Assembly: GCF_907164915.1 (NCBI RefSeq)
Contig: NC_061868.1
Span: forward strand, 28,639,819-28,703,818
DNA: 64,000 bases
DNA from: Impatiens glandulifera
Lineage: Eukaryota > Streptophyta > Magnoliopsida > Ericales > Balsaminaceae
Direction of reading: 5' to 3'
Shown here piece after piece: positions 11,780-22,854 of the stretch; the stretch's first letter is position 1, and each line of letters opens with the position of its first letter. The notes under the pieces were generated by a model. That model saw only the letters and a program-made list of their open reading frames with translations, did not search any database and had not been told where the DNA came from. A program made the position numbers and the translations under genes.

Positions 11780-11787
11780 CTTTATAG
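11780..11787 (-). promoter_or_regulatory. TATA-like box upstream of copia-1 env-like ORF
   Basis: CTATAAAG on the minus strand, about 145 bases before the ATG at 11635. It is followed by a pyrimidine-rich leader (TGCTCTCTCTCTAG) and AAATCTCTTGAT, which recurs in the leader of the copia-2 env-like unit 2. A core promoter is inferred; no transcript evidence exists here. Confidence 0.4.
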
Positions 11788-12439
11788 AGTATGACTGACA
11801 CATGGTAGATGAAAATCATCATTAGAATAAGACGTCATTTAACATAAATTACATCTATTAAAGATCTTGCGTGTGGTAATAAACCATCAGGGATGTTGGT
11901 CACATCTTTTATCATGTCAGACACATGTCTTCATGTAATTTGTTTTCAAAAGATTTTGAAAGATAGGATAAATATTAAAATAAAATACATATTTATTTTA
12001 ATTAATCTAATTCAAAATAATTGGAGGGAAAATATTTTATTTTAAAATGTGACCATTTATTGTAAAAGAGGAATTTTAAACGACAATGTATTGATAAGAT
12101 CAAGACAGTTGTCCCACTCGGATTAAAACGAGTTTTCTTAAATACATTTAGACATCCGACTAACTATGTTGTCCGCATATCTTGAATTTAAACTTAATGA
12201 GACGTCTGTTCTGAATGCGTCTGATGACTTTCAGCAGAGCTATGTCAGCAGACGTCTTCCTAACATTTATATGCTTAAACACAATCCGTCTGATGTATAG
12301 TGCAATCAGACGACTATTCTATCAGCACGATTTAAGACATCCGTCTTAACACGTCTAGCTTATCAACTTATCAATCAATTTCTCCTAAATTTGTGCATAT
12401 AAAGTTTAAATCAATTTAAATCTAAAAGACCCAAAATAT

Positions 12440-13875
12440 TTCTAAAGTAAGAAAACTTAGTCTCGGGAAGTGACTTCGTGAAGATGTTTGTCACTTGCCG
12501 ATCTGTTTAGACGTATTCCAACCGAACATGTTTCTGAACAACATGCTCCCGAATGAAATGATGTCTGGTATTTATATGCTTCGTTCTGTAATGCAACATC
12601 GGATTGTATGTTATAACAATAGCGCTGGTGTTGTCATAGAATATTGGAGACTCGTCTTCCTAGATACCATAGTCTCTTAATTGTTGTTGAATCCATAGTA
12701 GTTGAGCACAGTAGTTTCCTACAGCAAGGTATTCTACCTCTGCTGTAGACGTGGCAACATAAGTCTGTTTCTTGCTGTTCCAAGAGATCAGACGATCACC
12801 AAGGAACTAACACATTTCACTGGTGCTCTTCCGATCAATTTTACAACCTACATAATCTGCATCAGAATAGCTAATTAAGTTGAAACTAGAATCTTTCTGA
12901 TATCACAGTCCAACACATTGAGTTTCTTTTAAATATTTTAAAATAGGCTTAACAGCTACGTAATGAGATTGTTTATGATTAGCCTGAAAACGCTCACACA
13001 CGCTGACGGCGAACAAGATGTCTAGATGACTGACTGTTAGATAAAGTAGATAACCAATTATCCCTCGATAAACTGTGATGTAAACGCTTTGACCATATTC
13101 ACATTTATCTAACTTGCTTGATGAATTCATGGGTGTCGAGGTAGTTGAGCAATTCTCCATGTTGAATTTCTTCAACAGCTCCTTGGTATAATTTGCTTGG
13201 TTGATGAAAGTTCCAACTTCAAGTTGTCGAACTTTGAGACCAAGAAAGAATGCCAGCTCACCTATCATACTCATCTTAAACTTATACTACATAAGCTTAG
13301 AGAACTTCCCACATAGTTTGGGGTTAGTTGACCAAAAAATAATATCATCCACGTAGATTTGAACAATTAAGATCTACTGTGCCTACAGTAAAATCATGAT
13401 CAAATAAAAATTTAGTTAAGATGTTATACCAAGCTCGAAGAGATTACTTAAGACCATATAACGCCTTATCTAGTTTAAAAACATGATTTGTTAGAAAATG
13501 ATCTTGAAAGTCAGGCGGCTGTTCAACATACACATCCTCATTAAGTACATCATTTAGAAAATCACTTTTAACATATATTTGAAAGACTTTAAAATTTTTA
13601 AAGGCTGCATAAGCTAGAAAAATTCTAATAGCCTCAACTCTAGCTACAGGAGTGAATGACTCCTCAATTTCAATTTCCTCTTCCTGTCTATAGCCTTGAG
13701 CTACTAGTCTAACTTTATTTCTTACAATTAAGCCATCTTCACTTAGTTTATTTCTAAAAACTCATCTCGTTCCAATCACAGTTTGATCATCTGGTCTTGT
13801 AACTAAATGTCAAACTTTATTTCTTTCAAATTGGTTTAATTCTTCTTGCATAGCATTGATCCAATCTAAATAGAG
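12440..13875 (-). pseudogene. copia-1 reverse transcriptase / RNase H
   Basis: Minus-strand translation gives degenerate copia RT and RNase H collinear with copia-2. Examples are SMIGELAFFLGLKVRQLE (13210-13274), MENCSTTSTPMNSSSKLDK, YLLYLTVSHLDILFAVSVC (near 13020) and the RNase H block around 12700-12830 (SKKQTYVATSTAEVEYLA). The YVDD catalytic region near 13340 is partly preserved. Many stops and frameshifts break it. The gene is interrupted at CAATG (13876) by the gag-protease element and resumes at 17217. Confidence 0.8.
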
Positions 13876-13880
13876 CAATG

Positions 13881-14355
13881 TGTTAGGAGTTTTAATTATG
13901 ACCGAGCCTTTCAAGTTCTTTAATTCAAGAAACGGGTTCTTGATGATGAAATTCAACACTCTAGCGCAGCGGACATAGAATTAGAGGAGAATTCGAGGTT
14001 ATGGAGAGAAGAGCCGAAGGGGAGGAGAGAAATACCACTAGATCACACCTAGCGGTCCAAGAAGGGGGAGGAGGGCCGAGAGATAACTTAAACACCAAGT
14101 TCCAAAATATTCAATTCATAGCCCCAAAAAGTGGGGTGGGCATCACCATTTAAAGAGGCTGATTTACCCAAGAGTATTCGGTTACAACAAACTTCCAACA
14201 TAACAGAATTCGGTTTCAAAGAAAGATAAAAGAGAAAGTAAACAAAACAGAATTATTCCATAAAAAACATAAACGGGCCCATATAGACACTTGGGCCGAG
14301 AGACGGATGAATAAAATATTTTAGGACCGAGGTTTTTGATGAGCAGCCCGTAACA
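13881..14355 (-). repeat. 3' LTR of the TR-GAG-like element
   Basis: 475 bp, begins TGTTAGGAGTTTTAATTATG and ends CAGCCCGTAACA. Preceded by CAATG at 13876-13880. Near-identical to 16742-17216. Confidence 0.85.
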
Positions 14356-14433
14356 TTATCCCCCCCCTTCGAAGTTCGTCGCCCTCGACGAAAAGAACAT
14401 GGACTGGTCAGCCTCTAATATGCATCTTCAACT

Positions 14434-16440
14434 TCAAAACTTTTGCTTCGGTCGGGCTTCGGCATTTTCAGCAAAGGTCGCAACATAAGACCGTATTTTC
14501 ACAAAAAACTTTCGGTAGAATCGCTTCAGTAGTGGAACTGGCCGGGTCCTTGCGGTCCTTTGCGCTGCTGGGTCGCTTGCCACTCCGCCCCTGTCTAGAA
14601 TTTCTGTGCACCCAAGGTCGAGTTTTTCAGTGTTTAGAGCTGGCCTTGGTTGCTGCAATGTCCCCAGCGCCTGGTGCAAAAATAATTTCTTCCAACTTCG
14701 ATTAAACTCCATACTTGGCTCAAAAATCCAGGCCAAGTCTTTCTCCCGAACCAGCATAACAGCAGCATCGAATGAGCCATAGCTTCTAATTAGATCATTA
14801 GGAATATCTTCCAAAGTCATTGCAGCTAGTGAAACAGTTTGGCCTTCGGACTTACTCTTTACTTGCATTTTGGCAGCAACAATATATTCATCTAAGGTCT
14901 TTTCCAGCTGGTTTCCATGCATTAAACTGGCCTGCGACCGAGGAATCCCTTTAAGGACCGTGGTTATGTCTTGCTTATCATAGGATAGGGTCAGCTTTTC
15001 AAAGTCCCAAGAAGACGGGCCTAGAGTAATCAACCATTCAATTCCCAACACAATATCATAACCGTCCATGGAAATTACCTTCATTTCTGTTTGGTATTCA
15101 TTGCCTTCCATCGACCACTTCAAGTCCTTGCAAACACTAGAAAATAAAACATTAGATCCATCAACCACTCTAACCGATTGTACCTGGGTTGCTATGCTTT
15201 TGTGGTCTATTTTCTCCAAAATCCTGCTATTGATAAAATTGTGGGTGCTGCCTGTATCGATCAAGATCACCACCGGCAGGTTCCCAACTTTGCCAAGAAT
15301 CTGGAGCGTTTGGAAGGCTTTAGACCCGGTCAAGGCATGTAAGGATATGGCTGGTTCATCCCTTGAGCCGAGCAATGAAGGTAGATCATCCAAAACAGGT
15401 TCTTGGTCAGGTTCTTGATCTTCTTGATTGGCCGAGACCATGAATAACTTGGATTTACACCTATGGTTTGGTTGCCATTTTTCATTGCAAGAATAGCATA
15501 GACCCTTCTTTCGCTTTTCATCCATTGAGGCTGAGTCTAATTGCTTAACATGGCCCTGGTTTGCATTTGAAGAGGACCCATATGACGAATTCTTGAATTC
15601 AGTATTGGTGCTCGGCCCGGCTGTGTTGATATTGGATGGCGTGGGCAGCAATGATGCTTCAGCGCTGTACAAGTTACCACTGCTCATTAAGGACCGATAT
15701 GTTGCTTCTTGGACTTTAGCCATGGCCATTGCTTCGTTTAAAGAATCTGGAAAACGCAACCTGATGCAGTTCGCAATTTCTTCCCTTAGACCGGACAAGT
15801 AACAATCAATGACGTAGTCCCTTGGCATATGTAATAACTTTTGAGAGATCGACATGTACCGGAGGTTATATTCTTGAACCGACCCAACCTGTTTTAAATT
15901 CATTAGCTGTCTCATTGGTGTATCATGTATAGATGGCCCGAATTGAGTCATAAGGTCTCTCTTGAACACGGCCCAAGATAGGGCCTCCATATGATTTCTG
16001 TTTTGAAGATATGACCCGTACCACATTCTTGCTTCTCCAGAAAAATGAATGGGGGCGATTTCTAATTTAGTGGCATCCTTCGTTTTGTCCACCCTGAAAA
16101 ATTGCTCGGCAGAAATTAGCTAGCCATCGACATCCGACCCATCAAACCGAGGAAAATCGACCTTGGTTAGCCGAGTAGGAGGAGCATAGTGTTGATCGCG
16201 GTTCTGGCCAGGGTGCGGGGGCCTAAATGGTGAAGGACCGTGGCAAGAATTATCATCATAGGGTCTGTGGCGGGGTTCTTGCACGTTTCCAGATGCCCCG
16301 CTTTCAAGGGCCGCCATTCTTTCTTCAGCAACATCAAATCTACGGTCTATGGCAGCTTGCATTGCTGCTGTTTGTTGTGACAAGTTTTCAATCAGGGCCT
16401 TGAGCGCATCCATTTCCGATTGCTGGCGAGTTTCTACCAT
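14434..16440 (-). pseudogene. gypsy-type gag-aspartic protease polyprotein with one stop
   Basis: From the ATG at 16440 the protein has a coiled N-terminus (MVETRQQSEMDALKALIENL), then the retrotransposon gag domain (KLEIAPIHFSGEARMWYGSY..RDLMTQFG). A CCHC zinc knuckle follows (CYSCNEKWQPNHRCKSK, near 15470), then the aspartic protease (VVILIDTGSTHNFIN with catalytic D-T-G, near 15240; YDIVLGIEWL near 15040). Gag packages RNA and the protease cleaves the polyprotein. A single in-frame TAG at 16120-16122 replaces the Trp expected in a DGW..AEQFF block. The C-terminus (about 14434-14640, with DPAAQRTARTRPVP) looks like the extreme end of a gypsy pol, so the whole RT-RNase H-integrase part was deleted in frame. 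It is readable apart from the one stop. Confidence 0.8.
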
Positions 16441-16470
16441 GTTGAGAATCGGCCAGCTCTGATACCTAGC

Positions 16471-16741
16471 TAAGCTAGAAAAATTCTAATAGCCTCAACT
16501 CTAGCTACATGAGTGAATGACTCCTCAATTTCAATTTCCTCTTCCTGTCTATAGCCTTGAGCTACTAGTCTAACTTTATTTCTTACAATTAAGCCATCTT
16601 CACTTAGTTTATTTCTAAAAACTCATCTCGTTCCAATCACAGTTTGATCATCTGGTCTTGTAACTAAATGTCAAACTTTATTTCTTTCAAATTGGTTTAA
16701 TTCTTCTTGCATAGCATTGATCCAATCTAAATCAAGCAATG
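16471..16741 (-). repeat. displaced 271-bp copy of copia-1 flank between LTR and primer site
   Basis: Near-identical (about three differences) to copia-1 RT sequence at 13610-13880, including the CAATG target site at 16737-16741. Together with the adjacent LTR it makes a 746-bp direct repeat (13610-14355 and 16471-17216). Confidence 0.9.
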
Positions 16742-17216
16742 TGTTAGGAGTTTTAATTATGACCGAGCCTTTCAAGTTCTTTAATTCAAGAAACGGGTTC
16801 TTGATGATGGAATTCAACACTCTAGCGCAGCGGACATAGAATTAGAGGAGAATTCGAGGTTAGGGAGAGAAGAGCCGAAGGGGAGGAGAGAAATACCACT
16901 AGATCACACCTAGTGGTCCAAGAAGGGGGAGGAGGGCCGAGAGATAACTTAAACACCAAGTTCCAAAATATTCAATTCATAGCCCCAAAAAGTGGGGTGG
17001 GCATCACCATTTAAAGAGGCTGATTTACCCAAGAGTATTCGGTTACAACAAACTTCCAACATAACAGAATTCGGTTTCAAAGAAAGATAAAAGAGAAAGT
17101 AAACAAAACAGAATTATTCCATAAAAAACATAAACGGGCCCATATAGACACTTGGGCCGAGAGACGGATGAATAAAATATTTTAGGACCGAGGTTTTTGA
17201 TGAGCAGCCCGTAACA
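16742..17216 (-). repeat. 5' LTR of the TR-GAG-like element
   Basis: 475 bp, begins TGTTAGGAG and ends CCCGTAACA, followed by target duplication CAATG at 17217-17221. A frame at 17043-17282 crossing LTR and copia is accidental. Confidence 0.85.
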
Positions 17217-17221
17217 CAATG

Positions 17222-17840
17222 CTTCATCAATTTTCTTGGGTTCAATTTGAGAAATAAATGCAGAATTTACAATTTCATCCATTAGTTGATTTCTAGTTCT
17301 AAGAGGTGCACTAGAGTTACCTATGATTAGTTCAGGTGGATAGTTTCTGTTCCATTTGAGGTTTGGTCCCAGAGGGTCAACCGTCTGATCATCTGTCTCA
17401 GCAACATCCAGATTGTCAACAGCCTGTTAAAGTTCAATCTGGTTTTCTGGTTGAGTTTCAATTGAGGCAACCGACTAATTAACAAGATCAATTGGCTGAT
17501 CAGATGTGCTGTCTCTAATGACCTGAACCTCATCGTCACTATCAGATTGAAGATTAACAGATTCCAACCTATTAGCTACATCGATGATTTCTTTCGAATT
17601 ACTTTCAACAAATTCATCAAAAACTATATGGGCAGACTCTTCAAAAGTTTATGTTTGTTTATTATAAACTCTATAAGCTTTACTTACTGAAGAATATCCT
17701 AGCATTATACCAGGATTTGTCTTAGCATCAAAGACAGTCAGATAAGTTTTGACATTGTTATGAATAAAACATTTACATCCAAAAATTATAAAATATGATA
17801 TTTTAGGAATTTTGTCATAGAAAATCTCGTAGGGTGTGTT
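17222..17840 (-). pseudogene. copia-1 integrase tail and linker to RT
   Basis: The minus strand encodes a broken GIMLGYSSVSKAYRVYNK (near 17670-17720), KISYFIIFGCKCFIHNN (near 17760-17810) and [17 protein letters not shown] (near 17217-17270). These are collinear with copia-2 (GIMLGYSAVSKAYRVYN and [17 protein letters not shown]). The joined frame across the nested insertion restores IDEAL-LDLDWI. Copia homology stops at about 17840, the truncated 5' edge. Confidence 0.8.
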
Positions 17841-17948
17841 TTAAAATCATTTTGGGTCAAGAGACCCTTGTTTTATTTAGTTTTCTTTTTTCTTATTTTA
17901 TTTACCTAACATACACATTTTACATCATTTACATGATTAAAAGCAGAA

Positions 17949-17957
17949 TGTTTAAAT
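17949..17957. repeat. MULE target-site duplication, left copy
   Basis: TGTTTAAAT, identical to 26117-26125. Nine bases is the typical length for Mutator-like elements. Confidence 0.9.
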
Positions 17958-18105
17958 GGGAAATTGGACGAAATGACCCTGAAGAAAGGCCTATTTGCGT
18001 CCGTGGTCAGGTTTAATAATATTTGATCTGGTGACCACTTAATTTTTTTTGGACAAATTTACCCTTTTCGCGTAACGCGAAGGGAGTTCGCGTTTCGCGA
18101 AGTGA
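17958..18105 (+). repeat. MULE left terminal inverted repeat
   Basis: Begins GGGAAATTGGACGAAATGAC and runs through a TTCGCGTAACGCGAAGGGAG block to TTCGCGAAGTGA. It matches the reverse complement of 25969-26116 over about 148 bases with scattered differences and small indels. Confidence 0.9.
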
Positions 18106-18334
18106 AACAGTATTGATACATATACTCAAATTTTTTCATTTCTCTCTCAAGCTTTCTTTCCTCCTGAGTTTGTCGCCGGCGGCGTAAACTCCGGCGACGG
18201 TGACCCCTAAAGCATAAATCTACAAGATAAGAAACCTAATCCCCGAATCTATGTTTATATAACAGATTTATGTTCTTATTTGTTTTTCTTAATGAAACCC
18301 TAACCCTAAATATGTTCTTTTTGGTGATATTGGT

Positions 18335-18425
18335 TAATATTGGTTCATATTGAATCATATTTGTTCATATTTGTTCATATTGGGTCATATTTGTTCATAT
18401 ATGTTCATATTTGTTCATATTGGTT
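18335..18425. repeat. ~11-bp TTCATATTTG tandem repeat
   Basis: About eight variant copies of TTCATATTTG/TTCATATTGG in the MULE leader upstream of the protease gene. Non-coding. Confidence 0.7.
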
Positions 18426-18498
18426 TATTAGTTTGTTCATCTTATTGATTGTTCTTTTGGCTGTGATGATATTTGCAGATGATATCGTTTCTGCTAGT

Positions 18499-18538
18499 TA
18501 CTTAACGCTTCGTTAAGTACTTAACGAAGCGTTAAGTA
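18499..18538. repeat. 40-bp perfect palindrome in the MULE leader
   Basis: Left arm TACTTAACGCTTCGTTAAGT (18499-18518) is followed immediately by its exact reverse complement (18519-18538), centred on AAGT|ACTT. Related direct copies of the 19-base unit TTAAGTACTTAACGCTTCG occur at 18975-19027 and 20563-20628. Confidence 0.9.
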
Positions 18539-19080
18539 CTTAGCGTTTCTGCACGCGCGCGTAGGAAGACGAAGAGGTGCGCGTATATGCACGCGCCATA
18601 CCATATATTTTAAAAAATAAAACATTTCGACATTCATTTCTTCCATTTTCCCTCTTCTATCCTCTCGATTCCTCTCTCTCTACAATCGTCTCACTGAAGA
18701 CTTTGACAAGGTCGATCTGCCCGTCCCCCTCGTGTCCTCTCTCTCTATCCGTCTCATTGATTCCCCATAAATCTCAGGTTTGTTTTTTTTGGTTGTTGCA
18801 TGTCTTTTTTTGGTTATGGGTTTTCATATTTGCATGTTAAGTTTTAGGGTTTTGGCTGTTTTAGTTTATTTGGTTAGGTTTAGCGTTTAATGTTTGTTTC
18901 TGGTTATTGATTATTGCCTTATATTTGCATGTTTGTTTCTGGTTGTTGGTTATTGTTTCTGGTTTAGGGATTCGCGAATTACTTAACGCTTCGGTAAGTA
19001 CTTAACGCTTCGTTAAGTACTTAACGTTTGTTGTGGTTTATGTATTTGTTCTTACATTTTTGTTGTTGTTCCTTTTGTAG

Positions 19081-22000
19081 ATGGCAGAAACCACCGTTCC
19101 TGATTTTCCTGGACGGATATCTTGGAAAAGCGCCCTCTGCCTGAAGAAGATTGTTATGAAGTTTGAGGAAATGGATCTTGTGGAGAAGGTGTACAATACC
19201 CAATTCAGATATATAGTCTCTGCGCCAGTGTTGCAGTTCTCAGAAACTATTGTACATCACATGTTGCTTAGGAGGGTAACCTCAAACTCCAAGGAGATAA
19301 CTTTCAATATCAATGGGCAAGAACTTGTGTTTGGTATGAAAGAGTACGCCTTGGTGACGGGCCTAAACTTCGGAAGGTTTCCTGAGGTGAACGAAGAACA
19401 ATGCCGAGGTTGTCCACCTCTGTTGGTAAAATATTTTAAAAGGAAGACGAGTGTAGTAATGCAAGAGTTGGAGACTGCTTTTTTGAAATGTAGAGATAAG
19501 GAAGATGCCTGGAAGATGGGGCTGGTATGCCTGATTTGCCAGTACCTATTTTCATTTGACCCAAGGAGGGTGGTATTTGCAAAAATCCTCCACATGGTCG
19601 AAGACGAGGAAAGTTTCCTCCGATTTCCTTGGGGGAAGGTGACCTTTAGAGCCACCCTCAAGGGTTTGAACAAGAACATGAGACATCTCAGTCACAAATA
19701 TTATAAGAAGAAGAAAAAGAGTATTGATCCTTATGCTCCTTTTGCTTATAACATTTATCGGTTTGCACTGGCATTTCAAGTGTGGACATATGAGGTCATC
19801 AAAGGTTTTGTCCCTAAATTTGCTAGAAAGAATGAGCTTAATGATCCTCTACGTCCAAGGTTGTTAGTCTATCATTCCAACAGGAAGAACACCTTGATCG
19901 AGATAAAGTCTGCCCTGGAGACAACGGATCTGACTGAGATGGAAGAGTCCTCCATGGAGAAGAGGTTATACAGTGGTGAGGACTTTGAACAAATAGATGA
20001 GTCAACTGATGAATTTTTTGAGGGATTTACAGAAGGGAAGTTAGTGAAGGAGGATTATGATGAATCGGAAAGTGAACTTGAGGATGAACATGAAGAACCT
20101 ACTTCCAAACCAAACACCCGGAAGAGAAAGGCTGTGGTTAATCTCAAAGAAGCAGTAAACCTGAAGAGGAAGCTTGCTTATAAATCTAGTCCTGCCAACA
20201 TTCCTAGTCCCCCATCCGCTACTAGTCCTGGATTACCTCCAACATCTTCTGTTGGATGTAAATGTGAAGAGCTGAAAGAGGATGTAAAAGCGCTGAAGGA
20301 GGAGCTCATCAAAGAGGTGAAGGAGGAGCTCAAAGAGATGAAAACAGCTTACGAAGAAACTCAAACACATCACAAGGCTTATATTAAAAAGTTGGTTGTT
20401 AGTATGTGCGAACAGTTATTAGCCAAATCCAACCAAAGGATGGCCACGTTAATAGGCAAATTAGATAGTATGGAGGATGAGAGGAAGAAGAAGAAGAAGA
20501 AGAAGAGCAAATTGGAAAAGAAGGGCAAGACTGAGGTAATAAAGAAACTTATCGTTTTGTTTAGTACTTAACGCTGTGTTTAATACTTAACGCTTCGTTA
20601 AGTACTTAACGCTTCGTTAAGTATTTATCTTTTATTGTTCATAACTGACCACACTGTTGTTTTATTTTTGCAGGAAGGGAATGTGGAGGAGATGAAGGAT
20701 GGGAAGGTGGAGGAGGAGAGTGAGAAGGTGGAGGATAAAACTGAGGTAAGTTTTACTTAGTGAAGTCAAATGTTGTTTCGGGAAGTAAACGCTGACCACA
20801 CTGTTGTTTTCTCTTTGCTGGATGGGAAGGTGGAGGAGATGAAGACGAATGAGATGGAGATGAAGGATGGGAAGGTGGAGGAGATGAAGACGAATGAGAT
20901 GGAGATGAAGGATGGGAAGGTGGAGGAGGAGAGTGTGAAGGTGGAGGATAAAACTGAGGTAAGTTTTACTTAGTGAAGTCAAATGTTTCGGGAAGTAAAC
21001 GTTGACCACACTGTTGTTCTATTTTTGCAGGATAGGAAGGTGGAGGATAGTGTGGTGAAGGTGGAGGAGACTGAGAATAATGTTGAGGTGGATGGTGGGG
21101 AGATTGAGACTCATGTGAAGGTGGATGGTGGTGAGATTGAGAATGATGTCAAGGTGGATGGTGGTGAGATTGAGACTGATGTGAAGGTGAAGGTGCATAT
21201 TGGGGAGATTGAGACTGATGTGAAGGTGGATGGTGGGGAGATGTTGCTCTCCGATATGATGCAAGAAATAATTGAGAAAAAGAAGGATAAGGTCAAGGTT
21301 GAGAAGAAAGCCAAGGATGGGAAGGTTAAACTCAAGGTCAAGGTTGAGAAGGATGCCACGGATGGGAAGGATGAGAACGATGGGAAGGATGGGAAGGATG
21401 GGAAGGATTCGAGGGATGGGAAGGATGAGAACGATGATGATGATTTCCAATTATACAACACTCCACCTAAAGGAGTAGTTCCCAAAAAAAGAGTGAGGAA
21501 GCAGAAGAAAGATGAAGACTACACCAACCCTTCTTTGTCAAAACAGTCAAAGACGAATGATCCATTAACTATCAATCCCCTTCAAAAATTTGATGATGAG
21601 TTGTTGGTTCAATTATAGAATTGGTTGAAAGATGTAGCCACCAATGATCAGACAAAGAGTGTGTTTACTTGCGAAGCACGAAAAAAGTTGTTTGTTAGAG
21701 TTCTAACAAAGTGCGCATGGCTTAAAGATCCTATAAGTCTTGCATTTCATATTAATTCTTTAACTTATGAATAAGGTTTTTGATATATGCTGCCTTTTCC
21801 CCCATTTTGCAGGAAGTCGACGCAGTCTGCCACTTGTTGCGCAAAAGGATTGCGCAATATCCCAAGACATATAAACATTGTAAAGTATCAATAGTGGATC
21901 TCTTATTAGCAGATATGATGAGGCGAGAGTACCCGAACTTTAAAAAAGATCCTGGAAATTTTCCAATATCAGAGGTATTTGATCAGTACTTCTGGGGTGC

Positions 22001-22472
22001 GGACCATAGACATATGCCAGAATGGCCACTAGTAGACGATATTTACGTGCCTTTGAACATTGGCAACAAGCATTGGGTATTGTGCGTCGTTCGTCTACAA
22101 GATAATCACATTGACGTTTATGACTGCGACTCGAGTATTTATAGGAATCTCGATCCATACCTGAGACCTTTGTGTGAGATGTTTCCATGAATATATGCAA
22201 TGGGAGCCAGTGATGCTGAGCTACAACGGTATCCTAATTTCAATTTCCAGAAACTGACATATAAAAGGTTGTCACACCCAGCCAAAAATGCAGTCGCCAA
22301 ATATGGGGAAGTCCTTAGAGCAGCAGAAAGTGGGGATTGTGGTGTATTTATGCTTATGCACATGGAATACTTGACTGCTGGTTTAGGTGTAGAGAAGGTG
22401 ACTTCCAATGAAATGGAGTTTTTTCGACAAAAGATGGCGGTCCGGTTATTTCATCAAATTACAGAACCTTAG
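19081..22472 (+). pseudogene. MULE-borne DUF1985 / Ulp1-like cysteine protease gene
   Basis: Exon 1 (19081-20535) starts MAETTVPDFPGRISW and holds a DUF1985-type domain (FSETIVHHMLLRRV, EYALVTGLNFGRFP, AWKMGLVCLICQYLF). Acidic, lysine-rich and coiled-coil sequence follows. Exons at 20674-20745, 20821-20958 and 21031-on encode repeats such as VDGGEIETDVKV and DGKDG. The C-terminal part (to 22472) is a C48/Ulp1-like protease: His in NKHWVLCVV (near 22070), Asp in IDVYDCDSS (near 22125), Cys in SGDCGVFMLMHMEYL (near 22335). This family removes SUMO-like modifiers; its job for the element is unknown. Defects: in-frame TAG at 21616-21618 and TGA at 22188-22190, a weak or lost donor before the last exon (GAATAAGG near 21770), and TG instead of AG at the exon-3 acceptor. 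It converges with the transposase gene. Confidence 0.85.
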
Positions 22473-22721
22473 TTTGTATTGTAATCTTTTATTGATTTTT
22501 GGATAGAACTTGACTTGTGCTTATGTATTCTGAACTTGTATTACTTTTTGGGTAGAACTTCAACTTAAGTTACATTTCATGTTAAAATATTTGTAGTTTT
22601 AATGTAGTCTGGTTGGTTGGTAGTCTGATATTTACATACCAAAGAATTGAACATATAAATCAATGTACATAAATCATACCAAGTAACTAACTTAAACTCA
22701 CTTTAACTTAAACCAAGTTTA

Positions 22722-22822
22722 ACTTAACGAAGCGTTAAGTACTTAACGAAGCGTTAAGTACTTAACGAAACGATAAGTACTTAACGAAACGATAAGTACT
22801 TAACGAAACGTTAAGTACTCCT
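22722..22822. repeat. 19-bp palindromic-unit array between the two MULE genes
   Basis: Five tandem copies of CGAAGCGTTAAGTACTTAA or CGAAACGATAAGTACTTAA, in reverse orientation to the copies at 18.5-20.6 kb. They lie in the 540-base spacer between the convergent gene ends. Confidence 0.85.
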
Positions 22823-22854
22823 TCAGTACACAGATAAACTAGATACAACAAACA

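Larger units (their letters stand above)
13881..17216 (-). mobile_element. nested gag-protease-only LTR element (TR-GAG-like), rearranged
   Basis: Two 475-bp direct LTRs (13881-14355 and 16742-17216), each TG..CA, are flanked by the target duplication CAATG (13876-13880 and 17217-17221). They bound an interior with a gypsy-type gag-protease gene on the minus strand. Reverse transcriptase, RNase H and integrase are missing, and the ORF jumps from the protease region to a pol C-terminal-like tail. That matches non-autonomous elements described in plants as TR-GAG. An initiator-Met primer site (GGTATCAGAGC on the minus strand) lies at about 16456-16466 but is separated from the 5' LTR by a 271-bp copy of host copia-1 sequence. 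The LTRs differ at about three positions by eye, so the insertion is recent. Confidence 0.8.
9046..17840 (-). mobile_element. copia-1: old SIRE/Maximus-like copia element, 5'-truncated
   Basis: Read on the minus strand, the order is integrase tail, reverse transcriptase, RNase H, env-like ORF and 3' LTR, the same as copia-2 at 50285-63898. The LTR shares the ATGTTCGGAGAT..ACTC block and a purine tract (minus strand AAAATGGGGAAAT near 10549) with copia-2. The upstream end is lost inside the integrase C-terminal region at about 17840, so there is no 5' LTR or target duplication to check. A gag-protease element (13881-17216) is nested in its reverse transcriptase gene. All its ORFs are heavily mutated, so it is much older than copia-2. 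Confidence 0.8.

Noticed and set aside
18293..18312. Telomere-like CCCTAACCCTAAA
   Set aside because: Only about two units; chance occurrence in an AT-rich leader.
20662..21485. Long minus-strand ORFs rich in HLPILHLH or FPSFPS
   Set aside because: Antisense shadows of the acidic/lysine-rich repeats in the Ulp1 gene.
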